Both the position numbers and the translations under genes were made by a program. The notes below the pieces were generated by a model that saw only the letters and a list, made by a program, of their open reading frames with translations, searched no databases and was not told the origin of the DNA. Shown here in pieces: positions 1 to 13,852 of a stretch of 64,000 nucleotides of DNA. Every line of letters starts with the position of its first letter. The first letter of the stretch is position 1. This stretch comes from Apostichopus japonicus (taxonomy: Eukaryota; Echinodermata; Holothuroidea; Aspidochirotida; Stichopodidae), in assembly GCF_037975245.1 (NCBI RefSeq), contig NC_092577.1:29444398-29508397 (forward strand), read 5' to 3'.

Positions 1-529
1 AAAATAAGGAGAAGGATGCTGAACATCTATATTGAGATCTAATATGTCAAGGAGTTGGAGAAATGGGATGGGATACATGCCTCACAGCAGGATCAAACTA
101 ATGGTGAATTTGGCTCTTGATAAGAGAGCCTTGGAAAGGGGGAGGGGGGGGGTAATTGGGAGGGTGGTATGCCCAGTCCCTCTATTACCTTTTACAACTT
201 GTGTTAAGTGTGATGGATTTGAAGAAATTGGTTCTTGTTTTTAGTCTTAAAGTTGAACTTAGTAGATAATTAGCCTTAAGAGTTAATATAGTACCAACTT
301 TAATATTGACAACCTGATTCTTATATGCAAATTAGGTTCATTTGCATGGATGTTGTACTGTTGAGATTTGTTTGGAAAGATGAATGAAGAGATGGACATT
401 TTTAACTTTTTGAAACTTTATGACACGATTACATAATACGCTAACAAGTGAATTATTCTTTGATCATACTCTAATTTGCATGGTATAACATTCTTAGGGT
501 TTGTCTACACTTTATAGTAATATAGATCC

Positions 530-1010
530 CTGCAAACATGTTACTATATAGATTCCTGCAAACATGTTACTTGACTAAACTCTATATAGATTCCTGCAAA
601 CATGTTACTATAGTATAGTAATATAGATCCCCTCAAACATGATACTTGTCTGTACACTCATATAGTAATATAGATCCCTGCAAACATGTTAGTATTCTAC
701 ACTCTATAGTATTTGGTACTATAGTACTTCATACTGTAGCATAGTTCCCTGCAAAATTGCTACTTTTCTACACTCATATAGTAATATAGATTCCTGCAAA
801 CATGTTACTAGTCTACACTCTATATATGTAGATCCCTGCAAACATGTTACTATATAGATTCCTGCAAACATGTTACTAGATTCCTACAAACATGTTACTA
901 TAGTAGTATAAATAAAGATCCCCTCAAACATGTTACTTGTCTACACTCTATAGTATTTGATAAGTACTATAATACTTCATACTGTAGCGTAGTTCCCAGC
1001 AAACTTGCTA
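530..1010. repeat. Minisatellite, ATAGATTCCTGCAAACATGTTACT-type unit
   Basis: About a dozen imperfect copies of TAGATCCCTGCAAACATGTTA are mixed with TACACTCTATAGTA segments. A longer unit, TATAGTATTTGGTACTATAG to CATACTGTAGC, also recurs (about 690-745 and 940-995). Confidence 0.85.
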
Positions 1011-1039
1011 CTTTGCATATCTAGATATTACTGCAGACT

Positions 1040-4000
1040 TATTCCTTGGCACTCTGGGCTATCAACACTGTAAGATCTGCAGTCTGTAAAATGTCGAAGA
1101 TGAATGTTTCGCTTTCCTTCGTAAATTGTTCCAGTGGGTGGCAAAGTGATCCATACACATTGCTGGTTCATTCTTGGTTATTTCTTCTTCGGCAAAAACC
1201 TATCTTACATGCAGTGATATTACGTCCCACGTAATAGCCAACCGCAGAAATTAAGTACCCTCAATAACCACTTAAATTATATGCAAAACTACTTAGATGT
1301 TTTAAGAAATGCATTAATTTTTGTCGTGTATTTTCAGTTTCTCTTCCTGTATGGGCTTATCTCGTCACATCCACCTCAGATGGTTTCATTTTAATCTCAA
1401 GAAATTAGTCCTTCACCATTTCTTGTCGTAGATCTGCTAAAATTGCCTAGAAGGAATAATGCTAATAATGGTGTTTCCCTGTTTATCTGTCGTCACTAAC
1501 AGTTTTATATTTACCTTTTAATTATATTTGACAGAGATTTGTAACATTTGTAGTTATAGTAAGTGCTTTAAAGGTATGTTGTATTGCAACCCCAAGTATG
1601 CCAGATATTCAAATATGGTCACATTGTGTCAAAATTCTTAAAACTGTTTTTATTATTAACACCTTGGCAGAAATGTACCTCACTGGGACATTCATGCATC
1701 TTGTGTGTTCACTTAGAATGTCTGGGAACAATTTGGAGAACACAAGACCCCCAGGAAAGTACTTTTTGAAAAACTTCTAGCAATTATAGTGTGCTATACC
1801 TTGAGGCCTATACATACTACAGCCCTTTAATGGTACAGAGGCTTGAGTCATTGAATGGCTACCAGTTAATTTCCATTTAATAATAAACCACTTATAAATG
1901 TATACATGTATGTATTGGATCCTGTGTGTGTAATAATTTTACGCATACATACATGTTATGTTGGTATAGTATGCCAGCCTTTTTTCCACAATGCAAACAG
2001 ATGCTGTAAGAGAGATTTAAAACTTGAAGGGTATGTGGACATACAAACTCTGTGTAAAATTCTGGATTTAAAGCAATTAAAAGAATCTAGAAACATGATG
2101 ATGATGACGATGGTGGTGATGGTGATGGTGGTGGTTGTGGTTGTGGCCGTGGTGATGGTGAGATCTTTGCTTGAATCAGAAGTATCTATGACATGAGTTA
2201 TCCATCACTCAAACATTATGAAAGATTGCAAGAGCTCTTCATAAGCGCAACTAATATTTTACCTATTTTTTTGAAGGTATGAATAGAAAGAAACTAATTT
2301 TATATCATTTGAAGAGGAAGTTAATCTCCATTTAATGTTAAACCACTTATAAATACATACCTGTATGTATGTATTGGATCCTGTGTGTATAATAATTTAG
2401 ATTGCATGTTGTAAATGATCTGATCATAACAGGATATTCCTGCAGATGCAAAATAATAATTAACAATCAGTATGTTGGCAAAAAATTAGTAAAATTGAAT
2501 AGTTTTACTCAAATCTGTTTTTTTATACTTTATAGTTAGGTTTGATTGCCGTCTCTATCAGCTATTCAAATCTCGAGTTTATCGTTAGGGTTTTTGTCAA
2601 TTTTTGTGTCTTTATATTTATCTGTCTTTCATCAAAATGGTGTATTTCCATTGCAAACAGAGTCAATTTTGTTTTATAGTACTTTATTGGAAAAATACTG
2701 CATTCGTTGCTTGAACGCTTAGCGATGAAAGTTTTGACACAGGCCTAGAGATTACAAAATTAGAGATTGCCATCAAAGCTCTTGTTTCATGAATATCTGA
2801 TGTGGAATGATGTGGTTTGATGTTATTCCAAAAAAAAATGCATATAGTCTAAAGGAAGAATTAGTGACAGCGTTTTTGCATAATGACTTGATAAAGAGGG
2901 GAAAAAAAGTGTCAACATTGTACCAGTTGTCAAAGTTTTTCGATGAGAGTATATTTTTTAAACGTTATAATGCAAGTTATTACACAACCATCTAATCCAT
3001 ATGTGGGAATAACTTTTGCGGATTTCATTTAATCTTATCGATGTGACATTAATTAACCCACTCCCATAGTCCATATTATCTACTTCAAGAGAGAAAATTC
3101 TGAGGTACATAGCTTGGCAAATCAATAGCCCCGGTAGGTAGATCTACTCATGGCGCTGACATGAAACACTCGATACAGAGAGGCATCAATGCTCTCAATT
3201 TCAATGCCTTGAGGTGGTTGAAAAATTTGGAGCAAAGTTTAATTGCTTGGCATGAATTTGTAGCTATAGTCTGTTAATCGGTATGGGTGTGTGCGTACAT
3301 CTAGTATCAATGGGTGTGGAAGTGTGTGTGTGGTTGTGTCTAGTGTTGACGAGGTATTTGTGTCCATAAGTGTTCTGTTGTATTGTTGGTTCTGTACCTA
3401 CTGACTAAGGGCTGGTACATATTAGCAAACCTCATTCCAGGGCAACAATATTTTTTTGTGATTCCAATAAACATGGAGTTGCTAAATTTAGTGTAAGAAG
3501 TAAATCAAAAGCTGACAAGCATTCCAAGTCAGATGTTAATTAATAATTACTACGTAGCTCTTGTTCTCCTTCTTACCCTCCTTCTTTAAACCCTCCCTCC
3601 AATCCCCTTCTATCCCCCTTCTAGCCCTCTAGTGTTTGTTTGACCTCACAGACCATTATTGCAAATGGTCTAGTTAGACTAGTTAAATATGAGAAATAAA
3701 ATGATTGTTGCTCCACAGATCTAAAATAATGAAATATATATACTCTGTGAGTAATAACTAAAACAGTATACTTGGTATCTCTCAACTGGACTCGTTGTTC
3801 CGATATATTATTCATTTGAATATAAATTACACTGAAATTATTATGTAGGGGATGCACAGATCTCTGACTTTAAGGTACTTCTCAATGGATAAAGATCAGG
3901 TGTGTAAGTATACTTTCATGAAAATCTTCCTATAAAATCTTTTATTTATTGACACAAGGTCAACGTTCAGATAACACAATATAAATACAAGCAAATAAAG

Positions 4001-6550
4001 AGAGTCTGAATGAGTAAACATCGTTTGGCATTCATATGCATTGTGCAACTATAACCCATAATTTTGTGATTAGGTATTTATAGGAATGCTAGCTGACATG
4101 TAAACATTAAAGGGTGTGAAGACTCCTGCACAAAGAAACGTCTCATGCCGGTAATCTGACCTAGTTTCGAATGAGGTGTAACAGAAGTGTTAGACACCAC
4201 CATCGATCCCACAAAATACACACACAGCTTGCTAACGTCAGTAATTAGACACTAGTGTACGGTCAGTACATACAGCTGCGGTCAATACCCACAGCACAGT
4301 GTACAAACGATACAGCCATGGACATCTCAGGTCCAGTAAAGATAGCAAGGTATCATGTTTCATTACTGTCTGCATTTTGTAGCGATACGAACAAAACGTT
4401 ACTTGCAAGCAACAAAAAGTTAACTTTTTCAGATGGCCGCACACGGTTTGGGGCGAGTCTTCAATGCCTTTAAAGTGTAAAATCAAAAGGCTCTTATTGG
4501 ATCAAGATATCCAATAATAGATCAAGAAAATGGAAGAATAGTAGTAATGTACAGTGAAACATGTATAGAGTTCTTGAGTTGATTGAGGAGGGGTGGAGAG
4601 GGATGGGGGGGGGGGGTTAGGGATCAGGAGGTTTAGGGATGGTGCTGGCCATGTCCCTCCAATAATTTTTACAACAATGGTTTTCATGCAGGCCACATCT
4701 AGGTAAATTTCAACACCACTGAACATTTATTTGTATTTGTAGATTCCTTCCAACACCTCAAGCTGGTGTGGAGGTATCTGAGACAAAAAATATGAGCACC
4801 CTATTGCTAGCCAGTGTGACCAGCTGCAGCCTGGGACTATCAACTACAGCAGTTTATCATAGTGGGTAAACTAGTATGCCTACACTACAAATTACAAATA
4901 TGATTTGGGGTTTAAATTGTTTCTGTCATTCAGTAATCCTTGGGATGGAAAGGGACCTTTCACCTTGCAGATCTTTGAAAGACTGCAGAATGATGTTTGT
5001 AGTTCAGTGTTCACTGATACGTAACAGAATATTATAACCATGAACTGACAAAACTATTTAATAAAGAAGCCAGTAGTCGTGGATCTGAATCAACTGGTAT
5101 TTCATATTAATGTATATAACATTTGCCACTCTTATTGATTTAAGGGGTACTTTAACTCTAAAAGTGAACTGGTTAATTAACAAAAGTGGTCCCCCACCAC
5201 AACATCTTAAGGTCACAACCCAGCCAAAAGTTTTGACATTTGGCCACGACTCGTTGGTCTTCACCAATCCCCCTCACCCCCCCTCCTCTCTCCTGACCGA
5301 GTTCATCATTACAATGTCACTAGTACATCGTGTGCTAATGCATCAGTAAATTGCCAAGAAGTTTGTCAGTCTAGGCTTGAAGGACTCGACAAATTGCAAT
5401 TCTAAAAGTTTCCAGCGATTTCTGAAGTGATCTCGCAATTGATTAAAAATCCCTTACGACCCAGACATTGGATCGGGACCGGTAGGTCACAGACTGACGG
5501 TTTATAGGGTCGGATATAACTAGAAGGATCCCCCCACCCACGTAATGATCACTCTTGTGTGTACATAGCAGTGCAAGTTTCTTAAACTTGATCCTAAACA
5601 CGCTACCTATCAGAAACCCCATCAGGTCCCACTATATCACAGCTAGATCTGCACTAGAGAGAAGGTTTCATCAGTTAAAAGCCTTTTAAGCTTACTTTAT
5701 ATGTATCCTGTTTTGATTACCTTGTACTATGGTATATCAGAAAACCCTGAAACATGTTTACTCTAGGGATTACAAACAGTGTGTTAGGAATGTCACAGTA
5801 TTGGATACAATCCAACTACGTAAGATTATTACCCATACACCCTCCTGCACAGTGCATGTACATGTATGTCAGTTAAAAAGTGTTCAGTACTATCATAACC
5901 ATACAAAACTAAACCTTGTACTTTCTGGAGTGCTTGTCTGTAATTCTGAAGTAATGTGAAATAGCACCCTCTATTTGATGTACAGGAGGCACACATTCTG
6001 TAATTGTCCAGAGGAGCTGATTTGATCTTGGCAACTGATCATGATTTCATGCAATTTCAGAGAAAATTATGTATTTCGTGGATGTATTGTAAATCTGTGA
6101 AAAAGTGAGAAAAAAGCTTGAAGAAAATGAAAAGAAAAAAAAGCTCTGCTATAGAAATATGCTGCTTTATTCTGGATAAACTGATTAGGATATAAACTGT
6201 ATTGATTCTACAGTTGTTTGTTACATCATGCAAACATACTCTTCAAAGAAAATTACATTTATCCTTTCCTTCAATTTGTGATCTTCTGTAGTATTATGTC
6301 AGACTGAAATGTCAACACAAAGAATAAAACTGAAATGTAAATCGTACCACGGAGGTGATGGGTAAGCAAATTTGGATCCATTTTTTCTCAATATTAGCAA
6401 AATGTATTGTTTGATTGCTAGATTTAATGAACTACAAAACATATTGAGCATTGTTGGAGAATGTTCCCAATTCATGGCGCTAATGCTTCGTGTTAGTTTT
6501 TGATTCCCTGCCTGATGCAGAGGATATCTGTGTGATTGTGTGTGTGCGTT
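1040..6550. other. No gene recognised; scattered short repeats
   Basis: AT-rich DNA with only short chance ORFs. It includes a GTG/ATG-rich simple repeat (2,096-2,160), a pyrimidine-rich stretch (3,568-3,632) and a G run (4,605-4,616). A 75-bp sequence at 1,865-1,940 recurs at 2,322-2,400. Confidence 0.5.
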
Positions 6551-6560
6551 TGTTTTTCTA

Positions 6561-6714
6561 TCTGACCGAGGACTTGAACAAAAGAATTCCAGGTCCTCGG
6601 TTGTAATTTCTAAAGAATCACCACGTCCTCGGAAGAATTCTATTGCATGGGTATTGTTAAGGTTAGGGTACATGGATTTGAACATTGGAAAATACAATGG
6701 GGTCCTCGGTCAGA
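6561..6714 (+). mobile_element. MITE copy A, in TG microsatellite
   Basis: It begins TCTGACCGAGGAC and ends GTCCTCGGTCAGA, an exact 13-bp inverted repeat. Similarity extends a little outward (CGTTTGTTTT and its complement), and both sides are (TG)n. The interior has two more CCTCGG motifs and matches copies at 12,844 and 19,621. Confidence 0.85.
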
Positions 6715-6779
6715 ATGTAAAACAAACGTGTGTGTGTGTGCATATTTTCTATCAATCAGATGAATATGTGTAAAATGCT

Positions 6780-9680
6780 AAGTAAAGGAACCACAATTAC
6801 CCTTAGCTTTTCCTTTGTTTTTTTATTTAATATTAATAATCCCAATTGATTAAATTCTTACAAACTGTTTAGCACAGACACTTTTGTAAATCATGTATTA
6901 AATTAAAAATGAAATTGGAATGTTTGTCCATATTGTACAATAGTTAGCAAGAGAATATAACATGAAAATAAAGTCATTGCAAAAATCTTGCTTAAAGAAA
7001 GACTACAAAGCTTGGTCACCACATCACAAAATATCACATGTAATGCAGTTTTAACTACCATTTTATCTTCATCTTAGATTATTGATATGATATCATTTTA
7101 CCATAAATAACTTGTGGAGTGAAGAAAAGTTGTTGCCACTATGTGTTAATGTACACTGGCGATGGTATTTTGGAAGCCTGCCATCAGATTCAGTTTCAAT
7201 TTTTTTCCCCCATGTTTTTATATAGAACTGGAATAGCGCCATCATTTACAGGTTCACTGTCATTGTCATTTGCCAGCTGTAGCTGCCCTGGCTTGCTGGG
7301 TATGGGAGAGATTTATTATTTATTTATTTCAACTAAAGTGATTGGAATGCCTCAGGTATACTGACTGATAAATAAATAAAAAGAGGCATATAACCTAGGA
7401 ATCTGGCAAAGAACATTTTGAGCTTAAAACAAGAAAACAAGCCAATAGGAAGAATGTACTCATTTCAATTTAATGTTATTCACTTTCACTTGCTATAATA
7501 GAAACCTTGAACACATTGTATGTCATAATGATGTTTCACCAGACAAATGGAACTAGTACCCTTGAAAGTCAAAGGTTGATAATATGAAATGCTTTTGCCA
7601 AATTTTACAAATCTCTTTGACCAAAAGGATGGGGAGAGGTGTCACCTGGGTCATGTCATGTCAGAGAGAACAATGTGAATAGATCATAGTCCACTCATTT
7701 TATGCTAAGAACAGTCATAACAACAGCAGCTAGAATTAAGAACCAATTGAATAAAGTATCGCATGAGGTTTTGGAGGAACTGCTTTGCACGGGGGCCATG
7801 CATGCAAGTTTCAAATGTCAAAAGTTGGCTTTTAATTGAGGTGCACTTGATAATGAGATTAATACAGGTTAAAGATCTCCAGAATTGATATGCAACAGAT
7901 GGAGCAAGGCTGCACCAAAATATTTAAATATATTTTTAAAAGAAACCCAGACATTTTGGGATCACCTCTTGTATGGAAGGAGGAGTGAAGGATTCAAGCA
8001 AATTATAAGGAACGATAAAATGTTCACGAAGTTGCCGCTTCGAGGAAAGCACTACGAAAGAAAACTAAAAAACTGATAGTTGAAAACCAAAAAAAACAAG
8101 TTTAAAAAGTTTGATAAGTTTTGAAATACTTTAATTATTCCTGAAAAAAGAATGAAGTTTGAGTTATGATTACAGCCGTTAATCTTTCCGTCAGACTGGT
8201 CCTTCCATTTGTGCATTTCCTATGGTTGACATCAACATTTCTAATTGTGTCCTAAAACTATCACAGTTTCCAAGGAATAAACTCGTAGTTGAAATGCCGT
8301 TCCAGTTTCAGTTGAACTGTTCGTCAAAGTTCACTGCGAACAAAAATAACTGGTAATGTTCTGGTGGAACCATCCATCGTACACTCTCTGCTCAATTAAG
8401 ACTTAGGACTCTTTCTTCCGTTAGTAAATCACTTCAGCTGTTTTCCCAGCTCCAAGTCAACTATTAAACACAGCTCTGGTTCAGCCCTTGGTCAACCCTT
8501 TTGTCAGCCCTTTGTCAGTCAAGGATCAGACCTTTGATAGCCCTTTTGCCAGCCCTTGGCCAGCCCCTTGGTCAGCCCATTGTACCCTGCCCCTGGGTTG
8601 AGGTAGCTTTAAGCTACCTCATTTGCAATTAAAGAGAAGCTTAATTAGCGAGTAACTAATCACCTGATTCAGTTCTCAAAATTTCCCCTTCCACATGCTG
8701 CTTTCATAGTTTATACCAGTGCTATATGGTAGAATGGATAACGGTCATGGTGGCAGTAGGCGCAATGAAACCGATGAATAAACTATATTTTTGTTACATT
8801 GTGATTGAACAGAGCATACATGTTGTTTAGTCTGATTCCAATTAGCTTGATGTCTCCATGTCTCCATTACTCATTTCTTACTGTATAGTGTTGACTTAAG
8901 CACTTCTCCTATTAGCTTTAAACCTCTGGTTTACCCCTAACTTTGGGGGGAAGCCAGATATCATTGAAAATCTCGTCAATAGTTTATAAGTGCCGGAGAG
9001 ATTTAGATGTGGCATTGTATTAATGATTCTAATTGTCTTTGGATTAATCATGACCTCTATAGCTCTGTGTTCTATTAAGTATAGATGCAGGCCTGACAAG
9101 AGGAGGAGGGTCTGGAGAGTGGAGGAGGGTCAGGGGAGTGAAGGAGGGTCAGGGGAGTGGGGGATACAGTTTGCAGTAGCTCAGGGTCAATTGAGGGGGC
9201 GATCGGAAATATGGGATGTAGAAAAACGTTTTATCTTATTTAAAAACACTTATATTAACAGTTTAGCAGTGACTTCAGTGAGCTCATGGAAGATGGTTGG
9301 ACAATGTTATTGGTGGGGGTGGGGGGTAGTGAGCGAGGTTGGGGGACTGGTAGGAAGTTAAGTGGATATTGGTAAGATATTAGAAATAAATTCTTTAGTC
9401 ACTCGACTTAAAGTGAGAGAGACTTTACATAAGGTATAAACTATTTTAGAGCAAACTGCTCACTGAAATACATTAATAATCACAGCCCCAACTGATTACA
9501 TGCTCTTAATTCAGATAGCTCAGATTTGTCTTGTCTCACAATTATGCAAACAATTACGAAATTCTTTGTCTTGTTAATTATGCGGATCTTTAAAAGGCGA
9601 GAATAAAGTATAACAAAAGTCTTTTCTTTGTAAAGTGTGACAGACATACGGTTATTTTATTTCTCACTCCCCTAAAGAAC
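6780..9680. other. No gene recognised
   Basis: Short ORFs without recognisable similarity. It holds a short CAGCCCTTGGTC-like repeat (8,480-8,580), a 21-23 bp near-perfect palindrome (8,599-8,621) and a GGAGGGTCAGGGGAGTG repeat (9,100-9,160). Confidence 0.5.
8480..8580. repeat. Imperfect CAGCCCTTGGTC/CAGCCCTTTTGC repeat
   Basis: About eight loose copies of CAGCCC(T)TTGGTCAACCC/CAGCCCTTTTGCC, with periods of roughly 12-18 bp. Confidence 0.7.
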
Positions 9681-9689
9681 ATTTTGTTA

Positions 9690-9985
9690 GTTGTACTAGA
9701 GGTCATTGTCTTAAACTCCAGAAGTTACAAAAGTAGGATTAATATTCGGCATAAATTTTTTTCTAATAGGGTTGTGAATGATGTGTATCGGTTTGCCTGA
9801 GAGAGTTGTACTTGCAAGTAGTGTGAATGGGTTTAAGAATGCTTTGGACAAGCACTTTAAGCATTGTAATCGGGTCTGAGTGTTTGTGTCTTCATTTTTT
9901 CCCCCCTCTCCTATAGGGTCCTTGATGGGACTTGAGTGTCCAGGGCTCTTGATCATTTTTCCCCTTCTAAACTAAACTAAACATT
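9690..9985 (+). mobile_element. 3' end of a non-LTR retrotransposon (LINE), frameshifted
   Basis: In the plus strand, FFSNRVVNDVYR is followed, after a frameshift, by LPERVVLASSVNGFKNALDK and HFKHCNRV with stop at 9,877. This is the usual C-terminus of CR1/Jockey-like reverse transcriptase ORFs (FFSxRVVNxWNxLP...VxxFKxxLDKH). A 3' UTR follows, with a tail of CTAAA repeats at about 9,967-9,982. The element is truncated at the 5' side. Confidence 0.75.
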
Positions 9986-10924
9986 TAGGAAATGTTCAGA
10001 TTTGACTAAAGAAGGTCGGTATTTCCAGATGAAATTATTGTTGCTTTTAAAACTTGGCATTGTAAATTGCACAGTGCATCTTAAGTGGTATCTCTATCCT
10101 GTTGATGTTGTTTTACTTTGGTGGTAGTTGTGTGTGTGTGTGTGGAAGGGTGGGTGTGTGGGTGGGTGGGTGGGTGAGTGAGTGAGTGAGTGGGGGATTA
10201 GACTTAACCAGCCCTCTATTAAAATAACATCTCATCTCTAATCTCTCTTCATCCAGCCCATAAAACAATAAAATGCAAGATATTCCCACCCCCCTCCTCT
10301 CCCCCCAGTCTCTGTTAATATGTTTGTCTCTATGTGCTTCATTGCAAGATATATGGTTACACAGCCGTGGGACAACCTTCACCGAGCCGTGATTTAAACC
10401 CAGTCCAGCGACGAGTCGGAAATATTAGGCATATTCGAGCGGCTCGACACGCCGGCAGAGCGACGAAGAGTTATTTGCCGGGGTTGAAAAAATAAGCACA
10501 TGACATAACGGACTTGATGAATTTAACAGAGGTTTTAACCTTTACAACAAAGTAACTTTCCTTTAGACCGTTAGGGATCGGGACCGAGCTAATTTGTTGT
10601 AAGGAATGTCGTGTTTCCTCTCCGATTGTTTGTCTTGGATTGAACCTTTCCTTGATTTGAAAATTAAACTGACAATTTTTGTTGGGGGTCTGGTAGCTGT
10701 ATTCCATAGATCAATGGAATTTGTTTGGGTTGTCTGCCATCCAACAATTCATGTGCAATGAATGTGTCTAAAAAAAAATATCTGAAACCCTGGCAACTTT
10801 TTGTTTGTTATAACAAAAAGTTATAAAGATGTATAGATATATATATATATCTATATCTATATATATATATATCTATATATATATGTCTATATATATATAT
10901 ATGTATATATGTATATGTATCAGG

Positions 10925-10976
<52 letters not shown>

Positions 10977-12840
10977 ATTGTAATCAACATAACAACCCAT
11001 CTTTAGTTTGTGTAAAGAAGAAAAAAGCTTTAACTGTGTTTATCCCAAGGTCGGATAACCACAGGGGGGGATTGTGAGGGGGGGTCAGTAGCTATTACTC
11101 TTAAACCCTCCGTGTGGCCCCTCATCGCTTTCAGAGGGTAATTCCCATCCTGTTTTGGTTGAAGAATTGATCAGATACAGTAGATATATGAAAACCCATT
11201 AGTGTTTTGCTAGGTTTCTAGTTATGGATCGTATGGTTTATAGGTGAACTCGAGGAATAGACAGTAAAGAGAACCAGTTAAATACAAAAGTGTTCACAGC
11301 CTCTATCTGAGAAATTGGTATTGTAGCTCCAAGATAAGATAATTCAGTGTGTTCAGTTAGGGGATAATAGGATGATAGTGTAGCAGTTTAGTATTCATGG
11401 AAGCAGCTGTACACCTTATAGGCCTATGCACACTGCATGAATACCTGGCGATTTTGTGGTTGCCATGGCTACTTTCAATACCTCATAGTGATGAATCAAA
11501 TGTTACTTAACACTAATTCAGTGACTTTGATCACAGCAATGGAATGGTCGGCAAACCTTGTGCGCCTCCATAAATAGGTTGGTAGGATCTTCATGGCATA
11601 TGCCGGAACTCCCCTCCCCCCCTCCCCCTAATAAGTGTTTCAGGAAATCTATGTCGTCTGCTGTAATAGCGAATAATAGTGCTAAGTTTCTTTTTGTCGT
11701 ATAGATTAAACCAAGGTTGTTATGTTTCAATCGTATACTTTAATAGCGAAATAGTAGCCAAAAATCACCTGTATTAGTAAACAAGTTTGCTGAAAAGAAG
11801 GTTTTCCATACCTGGTGTTTGGTCCATGTAGTAATAATACCACAAACAATATTAACGATAAGTTTGTTTGTTCCCGATCGTTTACCACGTTCAGCCAATC
11901 AGAATGTTGGAATTAAGTTTGTCAGTTAATAATTGTTAATTATGTAATTACCAAGTTTATTGTGACTTCTTTCCCTCTTCAGTGTGATTATAAAACAGAT
12001 TAAAAGACCTCATATGCGAATTAACAACTGCTGTCTTCAAAGGCTTCAGAAGTAAATATTCATGGCTGTTCTGAAGGTCAACTTCCACACTTTCCCATGA
12101 TTACCTGTAGTGAAGCAGTTATAGGATACTGGCAGGAAAATGAATCTAATTAATGTTTCAAATTGTGTTCGTGTTACTTGAGAGGTCCTCTTGTCAGTTC
12201 TATTTCCTATCAAAGTTTACAACATTGGGTTGTAGAATGCCCAGCATATATATCCTCACCTCTGACCTACAGGAGAAGTAGTTCTCACATAACATTTGTC
12301 TATCATTGTCTTGTCGTAATAATTATTAATATAATTAATCAGTAATTGGTATTAATATTAACTCTACAGTAGTTCTGTATGGCGTGAATCAAACTAATAA
12401 TTCTCTATTATAATGCTCTCCGATGGTAATATTGTCAACGAGTTATTCAAATTTTTACATACATATGAAACTTATCAGCTGTCTAAGGATTCTCAAAGAA
12501 TTTCATGTGACGGCTCGAGAAAAGCATCAGTTGGAGTTAAGGGGGTGTCCTGGCAGACTCTCACTATATGGACCATAGATTGAGCAATGTTCATGGTGGG
12601 GCCGGTATGTAGCTGCTAATGTCTAAGCCCCTAAGGGCCCACATACCTCGTTAGTGTAAGAATGTGGACCAGACTGAAGTCTTTGGCCCAATGAGTTGCC
12701 TCTAGAGAACCCCTGCTTATCAGGATCCTTTTTGTTTTGATTCCTCACCATCTGTCGTTGGTTACGATGCCGAAGCCTCGGTAACCTTTGCAATAACGGT
12801 GAAGTGTGTGTGCGTCTGTGTATGTGTGCACGTTGTTTCA
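9986..12840. other. No gene recognised; microsatellites
   Basis: It contains TG/GGTG/AGTG simple repeats (10,130-10,195), a long TA-rich microsatellite (10,825-10,980), and otherwise short ORFs with no recognisable product. Confidence 0.5.
10825..10980. repeat. (TA)n microsatellite with interspersed GT and CT
   Basis: About 150 bp of TATATA with ATATCTATA, ATATGT and GTATATAT interruptions. It is self-complementary, so it gives open frames on both strands. Confidence 0.95.
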
Positions 12841-12843
12841 TAG

Positions 12844-12998
12844 TCTGACCCAGGACTTGAACAAAAGAATTCCAGGTCCTCGGATGTGATTTCTAAAGAA
12901 TCACCATGTCCTCGAAAGAATTCTATTGTTATGGGGTATGGTTAAGGTTAGGGTACGTGGATTTGAACAATGGAAAAACAATGGAGTCCTCGGTCTGA
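12844..12998 (+). mobile_element. MITE copy B, in TG microsatellite
   Basis: Same family and orientation as 6,561-6,714, with ends GTCTGACCCAGGAC and GTCCTCGGTCTGA. It is flanked by TG-rich repeats at 12,803-12,832 and 13,015-13,029. Confidence 0.83.
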
Positions 12999-13844
12999 AT
13001 GTATAACACACCTGTATGTGTGTGTATGTGACGGCCTGCTTGTAAACGCCTTATCTCAAGAAGCACAAGTTGAGTCAATGTCATGCTTGGTAGGTAGATG
13101 GCCCATGATGTGTAGATGTGCCCTATTGTTTGTGGTTCCCATCTCATGCATATTGATGAGTGGGCTGGGTTTAACATAAAATTCATATAACGGCAAATAC
13201 CTCTTTAACAGTATGTCCGATCTAGTTCATATCATATCTTACATAGTAAGTGTATGCTCTTTGCAACAACAAACATGATATTTCATCAACCACGAGTTGA
13301 ATCAATGTCATGCTTGGTAGATAGATGCCCGCCCCATGATTGAAATTGAAAGAGGTCAAATAGGTCAACAGATTTCAAAGTCTGAAAACCTTTTTAACAT
13401 GATAACTCCAAAATTTAAGCTAACAATAAATTTGTCAATTCTTCAATGGCATGGTTTTCTTTTGGTGAACATAATTTGGTCAAATTCAGTAATATTTGTG
13501 AAGGGGCTCTATAATTATTAATATTAATAAAATAGAATAGTTGATATGTAGTATTGCTTTAAGTACACTCAAGTGGTCTTATCCAGTGTCACCCTCTGAG
13601 CTTCAAGGGGTCAACAGGGTCAAGGGGTCTCAAATGGTGGAAAAATTGGCTCAAGGGGTCAAAGGTTATCTCAATTGGTCTCAAACTGGCAATTCGTTTT
13701 GTGATTTATACAAGATGACTTGTAGGTTGTCAAAATATATCACAGTGCATTTAAACGATATCATGTAGAGCTCTGTGATAATAACAGATCTTAAAGGGAA
13801 TTGCAAGCACAAAAATGGTTACATAATTTTCACACAATCTATGT

Positions 13845-13852
13845 GTCTAGAA
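13845..13852. repeat. Left target site duplication of the hAT MITE
   Basis: GTCTAGAA directly before the left end. It is identical to 14,216-14,223 after the right end. Confidence 0.9.

Noticed and set aside
4238-4486. Overlapping open frames on both strands
   Set aside because: No recognisable product, no splice or codon pattern that stands out; likely chance.
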